From: an uncultured Rhodospirillaceae bacterium | Lineage (GTDB): Bacteria > Pseudomonadota > Alphaproteobacteria > RF32 > CAG-239 | DNA: 5,440 bases | Reading direction: 5' to 3' | Assembly (NCBI GenBank): GCA_900313185.1 | Contig: OMQI01000051.1 | Span: 1-5,440 of the forward strand | Position numbers and translations under genes: made by a program | Part shown: in pieces, positions 1-5,390 of the stretch | Numbering within the stretch: the first letter of the stretch is position 1 | Layout: each line of letters opens with the position of its first letter | Notes under the pieces: generated by a model | Told to the model about the DNA's origin: nothing | The model's database searches: none | The model's input: only the letters and a program-made list of their open reading frames with translations

Positions 1-301
1 GATTTTCCATTTCTTTTTTGATTTCTGCAATTAACTCCGGAGATAAAACTTCATCGGAATCAAGTGAAATAACCCAATCATTATGGCAAAGTTCCTGACC
101 GAAGTGCTTTTGTGAAGAAATATTTTTCCACTCATGAAACAGAAATGTTGCGCCGTGCGATTCGGCAATTTCTTTTGTTTTATCAGTACTTCCGCTATCT
201 ATCACAAAAACTTCATCGGCAACCTGTTTCACTGCTTCTAAAGTTTTACCCAAACGTTTTTCTTCATTAAGTGTAACTATATACGCAGATATTTTAACCA
301 T
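1..301 (-). CDS. Family 2 glycosyltransferase, WaaE/KdtX-like (N-terminal part, cut by window edge)
   Basis: Reading the minus strand from the ATG at 301-299 gives 100 uninterrupted codons running off the left edge, so only the N-terminal part is present. The protein starts MVKISAYIVTLNEEKRLG. It shows the GT-A fold signatures of GT2 enzymes: the first strand with the nucleotide-binding TLNEE segment (residues 10-14), DSGSTDKT (35-42), and the metal/nucleotide-sugar binding DSDE motif (81-84). The short N-terminus, the VFVIDSGSTDKT spacing and the W-K-N-x-S-S-Q-K segment (58-65) resemble the WaaE/KdtX group, which adds sugars to the LPS core; a role in LPS or another surface glycan is inferred, and donor and acceptor cannot be told. 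A weak AGG-type ribosome site lies about 13 bases upstream of the start. It follows fabI on the same strand but is separated from it by a terminator and a new promoter, so it is probably its own transcription unit. Confidence 0.88.
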   Translation of the reverse strand, partial: MVKISAYIVTLNEEKRLGKTLEAVKQVADEVFVIDSGSTDKTKEIAESHGATFLFHEWKNISSQKHFGQELCHNDWVISLDSDEVLSPELIAEIKKEMEN

Positions 302-344
302 TTTTTCTTTCACACCTTTCTTTTATTCCCTCACGCACTGCAAC

Positions 345-371
345 ATTATAATATTTTTTTATATCTTGCAA
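345..371 (-). promoter_or_regulatory. Candidate promoter for the glycosyltransferase gene
   Basis: On the minus strand there is a perfect -10 TATAAT (350-345) preceded by TTGCAA (371-366) as -35, with a short 15-base spacer. Transcription would start near 338, giving a leader of about 37 bases before the ATG at 301. The -10 match is exact, but the surroundings are very AT-rich and the spacer is shorter than the preferred 17, so this is a sequence-based prediction. Confidence 0.45.
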
Positions 372-372
372 C

Positions 373-406
373 AAAAAGTTCCCCGTTATCAAACGAGGAA
401 CTTTTT
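373..406 (-). terminator. Intrinsic terminator of fabI
   Basis: The two arms are AAAAAGTTCC-C-CGTT (373-387) and AACG-A-GGAACTTTTT (392-406). They pair over 15 positions with one C/A mismatch around a 4-base ATCA loop. Read on the minus strand, the hairpin is followed by a T run (the complement of 377-373) and then GTTGC. It lies 24 bases beyond the fabI stop codon, which fits a rho-independent terminator. The outer A/T pairs make it symmetrical, so it could also stop transcripts from the other side. Confidence 0.8.
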
Positions 407-429
407 TAAGAAAAAATCCGTAATTTTGA

Positions 430-1254
430 TTAAAATTCTTTCAAAACTTCAGCAATTTCTTCGGTTTTTTCAATATTAATCATTGCAATACTGTTATACC
501 CGCAGTCAACATGCATAACTTCACCGGTAACTGCCGAGCCTAAATCAGACAACAAACTCAAAGCAATATTACCAACTTCATGCTGATTTACATTACGCTG
601 CAACGGGGCATTCAATTCGTTCCAGCGCAAAATCGTGCGGAAATCCCCGATACCGGAAGCAGCCAAAGTTTTAATCGGGCCGGAAGAAATCGCATTAACT
701 CTTACGCCTTGACGTCCCATATCAACCGCAGCATAACGAACCGAAGCCTCCAAAGCGGCTTTGGCAACACCCATAATATTATAGTTAGGCAATACACGTT
801 CAGCACCAAGATACGTTAAAGTGATAATCGAACCGCCTTCATTCATAATCGGAGAAGCACAACGGCAGGCTTCCAGAAATGAATAGCAAGAAATATGCAT
901 AGTATTGAGGAAATTATCCAAAGTTGTATCAATGGTACGACCTTTCAATTGATCCTTGTCGGAAAAGGCAATGGCGTGAACCACAAAATCAATTTTTCCC
1001 CATTTTTCGCCAAGTTCTTTAAAACAAGCTTCAACCGAAGCACTATCCGAAACATCGCATTTAATCAACATCGGATTATTTAATTGCTCAGCCAGAGGTC
1101 TTACTCTTTTTTCCAAAACATCATTCTGATATGAAATGGCAATTTGCGCACCGTGTTCATTTAATGTTTGTGCGATTCCCCAAGCAATTGACCTGTCATT
1201 TGCCAATCCCATAATCAAACCTTTTTTTCCGGCCATCAATAGTTCTGTCGACAT
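430..1254 (-). CDS. fabI: Enoyl-[acyl-carrier-protein] reductase (NADH), FabI
   Basis: FabI catalyses the last reduction of each type II fatty-acid elongation cycle in the cytoplasm, reducing trans-2-enoyl-ACP with NAD(P)H. The 274-residue protein is an atypical short-chain dehydrogenase. It has the N-terminal dinucleotide segment GLIMGLANDRSIAWG (12-26), D67-V as the adenine-side acid, HAIAFSDK (93-100), and the FabI catalytic set Y148, Y158 and K165 (Tyr-x6-Lys, with the earlier conserved Tyr). The conserved SSGPIKTLAASGI (190-202) and an HVDCGYN end segment follow. The open frame extends four codons further upstream to an ATG at 1266-1264, but the ATG at 1254-1252 is preferred: it has GAGGG five bases upstream and matches the family's usual N-terminus and length. 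The position of the E. coli FabI Gly93 is occupied by Ala96. The gene is monocistronic, judging by the terminator just downstream. Confidence 0.96.
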   Translation of the reverse strand: MSTELLMAGKKGLIMGLANDRSIAWGIAQTLNEHGAQIAISYQNDVLEKRVRPLAEQLNNPMLIKCDVSDSASVEACFKELGEKWGKIDFVVHAIAFSDKDQLKGRTIDTTLDNFLNTMHISCYSFLEACRCASPIMNEGGSIITLTYLGAERVLPNYNIMGVAKAALEASVRYAAVDMGRQGVRVNAISSGPIKTLAASGIGDFRTILRWNELNAPLQRNVNQHEVGNIALSLLSDLGSAVTGEVMHVDCGYNSIAMINIEKTEEIAEVLKEF

Positions 1255-1259
1255 TTTTT

Positions 1260-1265
1260 CCCTCA
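1260..1265 (-). promoter_or_regulatory. Ribosome binding site that decides the fabI start
   Basis: The minus strand reads TGAGGG followed by AAAAA and then the ATG at 1254-1252. This Shine-Dalgarno match lies inside the first codons of the longer reading frame (ATG at 1266), which itself has only GAAAG directly against its start. It therefore supports the 274-residue start. Confidence 0.7.
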
Positions 1266-1321
1266 TCTTTCAAATTTTACTGGACGACTTCTTAATTTAG
1301 AAGTAAGTTACTGCTGAGATA

Positions 1322-1348
1322 CTTATACAAAATAATTTAATTTGTAAA
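1322..1348 (-). promoter_or_regulatory. Weak candidate promoter for fabI
   Basis: On the minus strand TTTACA (1348-1343) and TATAAG (1327-1322) are separated by 15 bases, placing a start near 1315 and a leader of about 60 bases before fabI. The match is modest and the spacer short. A 19-base imperfect inverted repeat (1327-1345) fills the space between the two hexamers. Confidence 0.3.
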
Positions 1349-1369
1349 TCTTTTTTTGAAAGTTTTGAA

Positions 1370-2254
1370 ATGTTTAATAAACAAAAGTGGAAAAAAAATC
1401 GCAAAACATTTATGCTTTTTGCCAAATATTTATTCACCCGAATTCAAGATGCCATGATATTAAACAGTGCTTCGGCGTTGAGTTACACCACCCTTTTGGC
1501 GGTTGTTCCGTTTATGGTAATTGTACTCTCGGTATTTACCGTTTTTCCGTTTTTTGCCAGCGCCAGACAGCAGGTACAGGATTTAATATTGCAATACCTT
1601 ATGCCGGACACGATTGCTAACGTACAAAACTATATGAATCAATTTATCGGAGCTGCCACCAAACTCACCACCTTTGGTATTTTAGGTATTGCCGTTACCG
1701 CCATATTAATGCTTTCCACCATTGAAAGCAGTTTCAATTTTATTTTTCAGGCTCCTCAAAGAAGAAAACTAACCACTCAAGCTTTAAGTTATGCGTTTAT
1801 AATTATCGTATGCCCTTTGTTGCTGGGCTCTGCCCTATACTTAAAGGGTTATTTGCTAACATTAAAATATTTCAATCCTGAACACCTTATCGGCTATAAC
1901 CTTTTGTTTACATTTTTACTGCCGCACTTACTGACGTTTGGCTTTTTAATGCTTTGCTACATAGTTATTCCCAACAAAAAAATCCGCAAAACGAATGCTT
2001 TTATCGGAGCTGTTATGGCTGTAATAATGATGCAAATATTAAGAATCGGATTTGGTTACTTTATTGAACTTAACGTCACCTACCGTACAATTTACGGAGC
2101 TTTAGCCACTATTCCGGTACTGCTCATCTGGATGTACTTGTGGTGGACCGTGGTACTTTCGGGAGCAATTTTAACTGCCGCCTTAGAAGAATTTCGCCAT
2201 AAAAAGAGAATATGGCGTCAAAAGAAAAAACAAACGCTTGTAAAATCAGCGTAA
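1370..2254 (+). CDS. yihY: YihY/BrkB-family inner-membrane protein
   Basis: The 294-residue protein has a basic cytoplasmic N-terminus (KQKWKKNRK) and about six hydrophobic segments at roughly 41-62, 102-126, 139-162, 176-200, 209-231 and 243-272. It ends in a strongly basic tail (RHKKRIWRQKKKQ). Family hallmarks are visible: ASALSYTTLLAVVPF (34-48) at the first membrane segment and TYRTIYGALATIPVLLIWMY (237-256) before the last. This is the UPF0761/YihY family, once annotated as ribonuclease BN; that activity is now assigned to a different protein, and the BrkB virulence label comes from Bordetella. The true function remains unsettled; a transport-type or envelope role is inferred from topology only. 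The start has a weak GAAAG ribosome site eight bases upstream. Its stop overlaps the end of the opposing HD-domain gene by nine bases. Confidence 0.9.
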   Translation: MFNKQKWKKNRKTFMLFAKYLFTRIQDAMILNSASALSYTTLLAVVPFMVIVLSVFTVFPFFASARQQVQDLILQYLMPDTIANVQNYMNQFIGAATKLTTFGILGIAVTAILMLSTIESSFNFIFQAPQRRKLTTQALSYAFIIIVCPLLLGSALYLKGYLLTLKYFNPEHLIGYNLLFTFLLPHLLTFGFLMLCYIVIPNKKIRKTNAFIGAVMAVIMMQILRIGFGYFIELNVTYRTIYGALATIPVLLIWMYLWWTVVLSGAILTAALEEFRHKKRIWRQKKKQTLVKSA

Positions 2255-3064
2255 ATATTGGTGATTATGCAAATAGTCTCTAACAAACTCCTTGTATTTG
2301 CATTTAAATTCTTCATCGTTGCAATATTCATCAAACATTTCAAACAAACCCGATACCACATTCAGCTTTTGGCAGTAATCAATGGAATACTTGTAATTAA
2401 TGTCAAAAAACCACGACAGATAACCGGTAATATGATCGCCCTGAGTCGCACCGTTAAAACGAGGAGTAGTATCTTCCTTAAAAGCAACATCCTTAACCGC
2501 TTGCGATATTTGCCCGTCTTTTTGCTTATCTCCACAACTATTACCCAGAAATAAGTGTAAAATATTTTTTTCGTTTATTATCATATTAAGATTGGCTATT
2601 TTATCGGCATCACGGATAATAAAACAAATTAATTCAACTTCTTTTTGCAGCTCTTTATCGGTAATATTTTTATAAACTTCATCATTATACAAATCTTCAA
2701 TTCGATGGCCGTGATGTTTTATCGGTAACCATATACGAATATCATTAAACATCGGAGTATGTTTCAAAAGTTCGGAAGCTCCTACCCCGTGGTCATATTT
2801 ACCCTTTTTATTAAATCCGTTTTCAATCTCGGTAAAACGGCATACGTCGTGCAACAAAACGGCAACCCGCACCATTTCAACGTATTCGCTTGATCTCTTT
2901 TGTAACCATTCTATTTTAGGAATAATATAATTTCCTGCACCGGCAACCTGCTTGGAATGACGCCATTTTTCCAAAGCATAACCACGATAAAAATCATCGC
3001 TTTTTACTATTTCATAACATTCATTAAACTGCAGTTCCAATAATTGCCAAGCTTCTTTTAACAT
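2246..3064 (-). CDS. HD-domain metal-dependent phosphohydrolase
   Basis: The 272-residue soluble protein carries an HD superfamily fold in its first two thirds. Candidate metal ligands appear in the expected order: H36 (in RHSKQV), H72-D73 (VLLHDVCRF), H92 (DHGVGASELL), H117-H118 with H120 (IKHHGH), and D152/D154 (RDADKIANL). The extra histidines between the HD pair and the final aspartate suggest a two-metal site, as in many nucleotide or phosphoester hydrolases of this superfamily. Substrate cannot be read from the sequence. The C-terminal third (about residues 205-272, with GYLSWFFDINYKYS) is the part that distinguishes this subgroup. The start is well supported by TAAGGAGG four bases upstream. 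The gene is divergent from recA across 209 bases and overlaps yihY at its end. No signal peptide or membrane segment is seen. Confidence 0.87.
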   Translation of the reverse strand: MLKEAWQLLELQFNECYEIVKSDDFYRGYALEKWRHSKQVAGAGNYIIPKIEWLQKRSSEYVEMVRVAVLLHDVCRFTEIENGFNKKGKYDHGVGASELLKHTPMFNDIRIWLPIKHHGHRIEDLYNDEVYKNITDKELQKEVELICFIIRDADKIANLNMIINEKNILHLFLGNSCGDKQKDGQISQAVKDVAFKEDTTPRFNGATQGDHITGYLSWFFDINYKYSIDYCQKLNVVSGLFEMFDEYCNDEEFKCKYKEFVRDYLHNHQYLR

Positions 3065-3068
3065 ATTG

Positions 3069-3076
3069 CCTCCTTA
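3069..3076 (-). promoter_or_regulatory. Strong Shine-Dalgarno of the HD-domain gene
   Basis: The minus strand reads TAAGGAGG, CAAT, then the ATG at 3064-3062. It is the best ribosome site in the window, although the four-base spacing is slightly short. It fixes the start of the HD-domain gene. Confidence 0.75.
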
Positions 3077-3087
3077 TAATTGACACA

Positions 3088-3116
3088 CTTCTAGCAGTTA
3101 TTTTAGTTAAGAGCAA
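3088..3116 (-). promoter_or_regulatory. Candidate promoter for the HD-domain gene
   Basis: On the minus strand TTGCTC (3116-3111) and TAGAAG (3093-3088) are separated by exactly 17 bases, and the -10 is preceded by TGC, an extended -10 signature. The start would fall near 3081, giving a leader of about 17 bases. Both hexamers deviate from consensus at two positions. Confidence 0.4.
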
Positions 3117-3153
3117 AAATTTTCATTTTTTTTTGCACAAGTGAAAAAAGTTC

Positions 3154-3182
3154 TTGCAATTAGAACAAAAATAGAACATATT
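3154..3182 (+). promoter_or_regulatory. Candidate recA promoter
   Basis: TTGCAA (3154-3159) and CATATT (3177-3182) are separated by 17 bases. A start near 3189 gives a leader of about 85 bases before the recA ATG. The LexA box lies within the spacer and touches the -10, which is where a repressor would block RNA polymerase. The -10 is a moderate match; TACATT at 3182-3187 is an alternative. Confidence 0.5.
3163..3177 (+). promoter_or_regulatory. LexA (SOS) box of recA, GAAC-N7-GAAC
   Basis: GAAC at 3163-3166 and GAAC at 3174-3177 form a direct repeat with exactly seven bases between (AAAAATA). On the opposite strand this is GTTC-N7-GTTC, the known alphaproteobacterial LexA operator. A third half site, GTTC at 3150-3153, faces the first GAAC with nine bases between. 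Its position between the promoter hexamers upstream of recA fits SOS repression. Confidence 0.8.
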
Positions 3183-3261
3183 ACATTTTAGCGGATAAAA
3201 TTATTCTTTATTTGAGTTTTTGATGAAAATAACCGATAAAGATATCATAACAATTTTTTAT

Positions 3262-3266
3262 AAGGA
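3262..3266 (+). promoter_or_regulatory. Ribosome binding site that decides the recA start
   Basis: AAGGA lies seven bases before the ATG at 3274. The frame stays open upstream to an ATG at 3223, but that one has only a weak GAG upstream, and RecA proteins normally begin at the MEKDKALEAAL segment encoded from 3274. Confidence 0.75.
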
Positions 3267-3273
3267 AAGTAAC

Positions 3274-4302
3274 ATGGAAAAAGATAAAGCATTAGAAGCG
3301 GCCTTAAGCCAAATTGAACGTGCTTTCGGCAAAGGTTCAATTATGCGCTTGGGGCAAAACACCAATGTGGATATTGAAGCCGTTTCAACCGGTTCCATCG
3401 GTATTGATATTGCGCTCGGCATCGGCGGTATGCCAAAAGGAAGAATCGTAGAAATATACGGTCCGGAAAGCTCCGGTAAAACAACTCTTGCTTTGAGTGT
3501 AATTGCTCAAAGTCAAAAGAAAGGCGGAACTTGTGCCTTTATTGATGCGGAACACGCTCTTGATCCTTCTTATGCCAAGAAAATCGGTGTTGATGTGGAA
3601 AATTTACTTATCTCACAACCGGATTCCGGTGAGCAAGCTTTGGAAATTGCCGATACTTTGGTGCGCTCCGGTGCCATTGATGTTATGGTTATCGATTCGG
3701 TTGCCGCATTGGTTCCTAAGGCGGAATTGGAAGGTGAAATGGGCGATTCGCATATGGGATTGCAAGCACGTTTAATGAGTCAGGCTTTGCGTAAATTGAC
3801 TTCAACAGTGGCCCGCTCCAATACCTTGATTATTTTCATCAACCAGATTCGTATGAAAATCGGGGTTATGTTCGGCAATCCGGAAACTACTACCGGCGGT
3901 AATGCTTTGAAATTCTACGCCTCTGTTCGTATGGATATTCGCCGCATCGGTGCCATTAAAGATAAGGAGGATATTATCGGTTCGCAAACCAGAGTTAAAA
4001 TTGTTAAAAACAAAGTTGCCCCTCCATTTAAAACCGTTGACTTCGACATTATGTACGGTGAAGGAATTTCCAAAACCGGTGAACTTATTGATTTAGGTGT
4101 TAAGTCCGGTATTGTTGATAAAGCCGGTGCTTGGTTCTCTTATAATGGTGAAAAAATCGGTCAAGGACGTGAAAATGCCAAGAATTTCTTAAAGGAAAAT
4201 CCTGCCATTGCCGAGGAAATAGAAAACCGCATCAGAGCAGATGCCGGTCACTTAACTACAGAAATGATTGGTGATGACAACGATATAAGTGAAGAAGATT
4301 AA
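3274..4302 (+). CDS. recA: Recombinase RecA
   Basis: RecA forms ATP-dependent filaments on single-stranded DNA, catalyses strand exchange in recombination repair, and as coprotease triggers LexA self-cleavage. The 342-residue length is normal for the family. In order the protein shows the N-terminal polymerisation helix (MEKDKALEAALSQIERAFGKG), Walker A GPESSGKT (63-70), the catalytic glutamate E93 in DAEHALD, Walker B VMVIDS (137-142), loop L1 around EGEMGDSHMGLQARLMSQ (153-170), and loop L2 from INQIRMKIGVMFGNPETTTGG (189-209). A C-terminal domain follows, ending in the usual acidic tail (DDNDISEED). All key residues are present and there is no intein or frameshift. The gene is preceded by an SOS box and promoter and followed by a strong terminator, so it appears monocistronic and damage-inducible. 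Confidence 0.98.
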   Translation: MEKDKALEAALSQIERAFGKGSIMRLGQNTNVDIEAVSTGSIGIDIALGIGGMPKGRIVEIYGPESSGKTTLALSVIAQSQKKGGTCAFIDAEHALDPSYAKKIGVDVENLLISQPDSGEQALEIADTLVRSGAIDVMVIDSVAALVPKAELEGEMGDSHMGLQARLMSQALRKLTSTVARSNTLIIFINQIRMKIGVMFGNPETTTGGNALKFYASVRMDIRRIGAIKDKEDIIGSQTRVKIVKNKVAPPFKTVDFDIMYGEGISKTGELIDLGVKSGIVDKAGAWFSYNGEKIGQGRENAKNFLKENPAIAEEIENRIRADAGHLTTEMIGDDNDISEED

Positions 4303-4324
4303 TCACTTTTTATCTTCAACCGTG

Positions 4325-4354
4325 AAGCTCCGCCACATCCGGCGGAGCTTTTTT
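4325..4354 (+). terminator. Intrinsic terminator of recA
   Basis: AAGCTCCGCC (4325-4334) and GGCGGAGCTT (4341-4350) form a perfect 10-bp GC-rich stem with a six-base ACATCC loop. The arm's last two T's continue into TTTT (4351-4354). It begins 22 bases after the recA stop codon. Confidence 0.93.
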
Positions 4355-4375
4355 GTAAATAAATAAAATTAAACA

Positions 4376-4404
4376 TTGAAATATTATCACCTGCTTATTA
4401 GAAT
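4376..4404 (+). promoter_or_regulatory. Promoter of the repeat-protein gene
   Basis: TTGAAA (4376-4381) and TAGAAT (4399-4404) are each one base from the sigma-70-type consensus and are separated by the ideal 17 bases. A start near 4411 leaves a leader of about 32 bases with GGGAG seven bases before the ATG. It follows directly on the recA terminator, so the downstream gene is transcribed independently. Confidence 0.6.
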
Positions 4405-4442
4405 AATGGCAGTTTACTTAATACAAAAACGGGAGATGTAAA

Positions 4443-5345
4443 ATGAAAAAATTTTCAGTTATCTTAGCAGCCGGCTTACTGACAGGGTTAAACGTGCAGG
4501 CACAAGAAGTAAATCAAGCCTTGCAACCGGCAGAAAACCAAATAGCCAATATTGAACTAAATCAAGCCAAACCTCTTTCATTAGAAGAAAAACTGGCTGC
4601 CAAAAAAGCTGCCGTTCACGCCAAAATGATGGCCAAAAAAGCTGAGCTCGGTGTTAAACCGGAAACAGACGCTTTATATAGCAGTAAGATTGAAAATGCT
4701 CCTACTGATGTAAAAGAAGTTGCTCCTGAGCTTAACACTGCCAATATTGCCGGCGCAAAAGGTATTCCTGCTAAAGAGATAAGCGGTCAAAAAGAAAATG
4801 TAGCCGAAGCTGTAAACGGTGCAAAAGCTGACATTGTTAAAACCGCAGATGAGCCGAAAATTGATGCAACTAAAGCTATGGGAGAAATCAGAGCAAAAGT
4901 TGAAACTGTTGATACACCAAAAGATGAAGTAGCAGAAGCTATTGAAAATATCAAAGCGGAAGTTGTTGAAACAACTGATACTCCAAATGATGAACCTACG
5001 GAAGCTATTGAAAATGTCAAAGCTGAAGTTGTTGAAACAATCGATGCTCCAAAAGATGAAACAGCAGAAGCTTTTGATGAAATAAAAGCGGAAGTTGTTG
5101 AAAACATTGATGAGCAAAAAGATAATACGGAGGAAGCTATTGAGGAAATCAAAGCCGGAGTTATCGAAAATGCCAACGAACAAAAAGAAAATGCAACACA
5201 AGCTATTGAAGAAATAAAGGCTGAAGTTGTTGAAAACGTTGAAGAAAACAAAGCTGAAATAGCCAACACTGTTACCGAAATTAAAGAAGATATGAATAAA
5301 GCCAAATCTGATTTGGATACTTTGGAAGAAATGCTCGGCGAATAA
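4443..5345 (+). CDS. Exported acidic protein with 22-residue tandem helical repeats
   Basis: I do not recognise a named family. The 300-residue protein begins with a clear Sec-type signal peptide: MKK, a hydrophobic core FSVILAAGLLTGL, and a likely cut after VQA (residue 20). It has no lipobox cysteine, so it is predicted to be periplasmic or secreted. A short basic amphipathic stretch follows (about 48-68, KLAAKKAAVHAKMMAKKAEL). From residue 122 to about 296 the chain is made of 22-residue units resembling EAIENIKAEVVE-x4-PKDE-x2, of which one is 21 residues. There is no Cys or Trp and almost no aromatic residue. The composition (Glu, Lys, Ala, Val) and the 22/11-residue period suggest amphipathic helices or a hendecad coiled coil, comparable in pattern to apolipoprotein-like repeats; this is pattern-based inference only. 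Units up to residue 208 carry a proline in the linker, later ones a glutamine or asparagine. The gene has its own promoter and terminator. Confidence 0.85.
   Translation: MKKFSVILAAGLLTGLNVQAQEVNQALQPAENQIANIELNQAKPLSLEEKLAAKKAAVHAKMMAKKAELGVKPETDALYSSKIENAPTDVKEVAPELNTANIAGAKGIPAKEISGQKENVAEAVNGAKADIVKTADEPKIDATKAMGEIRAKVETVDTPKDEVAEAIENIKAEVVETTDTPNDEPTEAIENVKAEVVETIDAPKDETAEAFDEIKAEVVENIDEQKDNTEEAIEEIKAGVIENANEQKENATQAIEEIKAEVVENVEENKAEIANTVTEIKEDMNKAKSDLDTLEEMLGE
4806..5330 (+). repeat. 66-bp in-frame tandem repeat array
   Basis: Units begin at 4806, 4872, 4935, 5001, 5067, 5133, 5199 and, degenerate, 5265. All steps are exactly 66 bases except one of 63 (4872 to 4935). The best conserved block at DNA level is AAAGC-G/T-GAAGTTGTTGAAA, nearly identical in the units of 4935, 5001 and 5067 and again in that of 5199, while the first and last units have drifted. 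A still weaker unit may precede 4806. The steps are multiples of three, so unit gain or loss would keep the frame. Confidence 0.85.
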
Positions 5346-5361
5346 TTATCTTGATGAAACT

Positions 5362-5390
5362 CCACCGGCTTACGCCGGTGGTATCATTTT
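5362..5390 (+). terminator. Intrinsic terminator of the repeat-protein gene
   Basis: CCACCGGC (5362-5369) and GCCGGTGG (5374-5381) form a perfect 8-bp stem with a TTAC loop, followed by the interrupted T tract TATCATTTT. It starts 17 bases after the stop codon. The T tract overlaps the last codons of the opposing gene, and the stem may serve both convergent genes, although the minus-strand side has only a short T run. Confidence 0.7.

Noticed and set aside
580..1083. Short plus-strand open frames inside fabI
   Set aside because: They are opposite a clearly conserved FabI frame, have no homology signal, and are explained as antisense shadows.
1255..1266. Four-codon N-terminal extension of FabI from the ATG at 1266
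   Set aside because: The GAGGG ribosome site lies inside this extension and serves the ATG at 1254; the shorter protein matches the family.
1370..2254. Ribonuclease BN annotation for the YihY-family gene
   Set aside because: The protein is a six-segment membrane protein with no nuclease motif; the RNase BN activity has been reassigned to an unrelated metallo-beta-lactamase-type enzyme.
2258..2554. 98-codon plus-strand open frame opposite the HD-domain gene end
   Set aside because: It has no good ribosome site or recognisable motif, and the minus frame holds the conserved histidine/aspartate pattern of an HD protein.
3220..3273. In-frame upstream extension of recA (TTG at 3220 or ATG at 3223), adding 17-18 residues
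   Set aside because: It lacks a good ribosome site, while AAGGA stands seven bases before the ATG at 3274, and RecA homologues start at the MEKDKALEAAL segment.
4806..5330. CRISPR array or mobile-element repeat as explanation for the 66-base periodicity
   Set aside because: There are no unique spacers between identical repeats, and the units are contiguous, divergent at third positions and fully in frame within one exported protein.
4674..5365. Two long minus-strand open frames opposite the repeat gene (175 and 192 codons)
   Set aside because: They are low-complexity Ser/Phe/Ile-rich mirror images of the Glu/Lys/Ala repeats, caused by the repeated codon composition, and have no plausible domain. 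The plus frame has a signal peptide, promoter and ribosome site.
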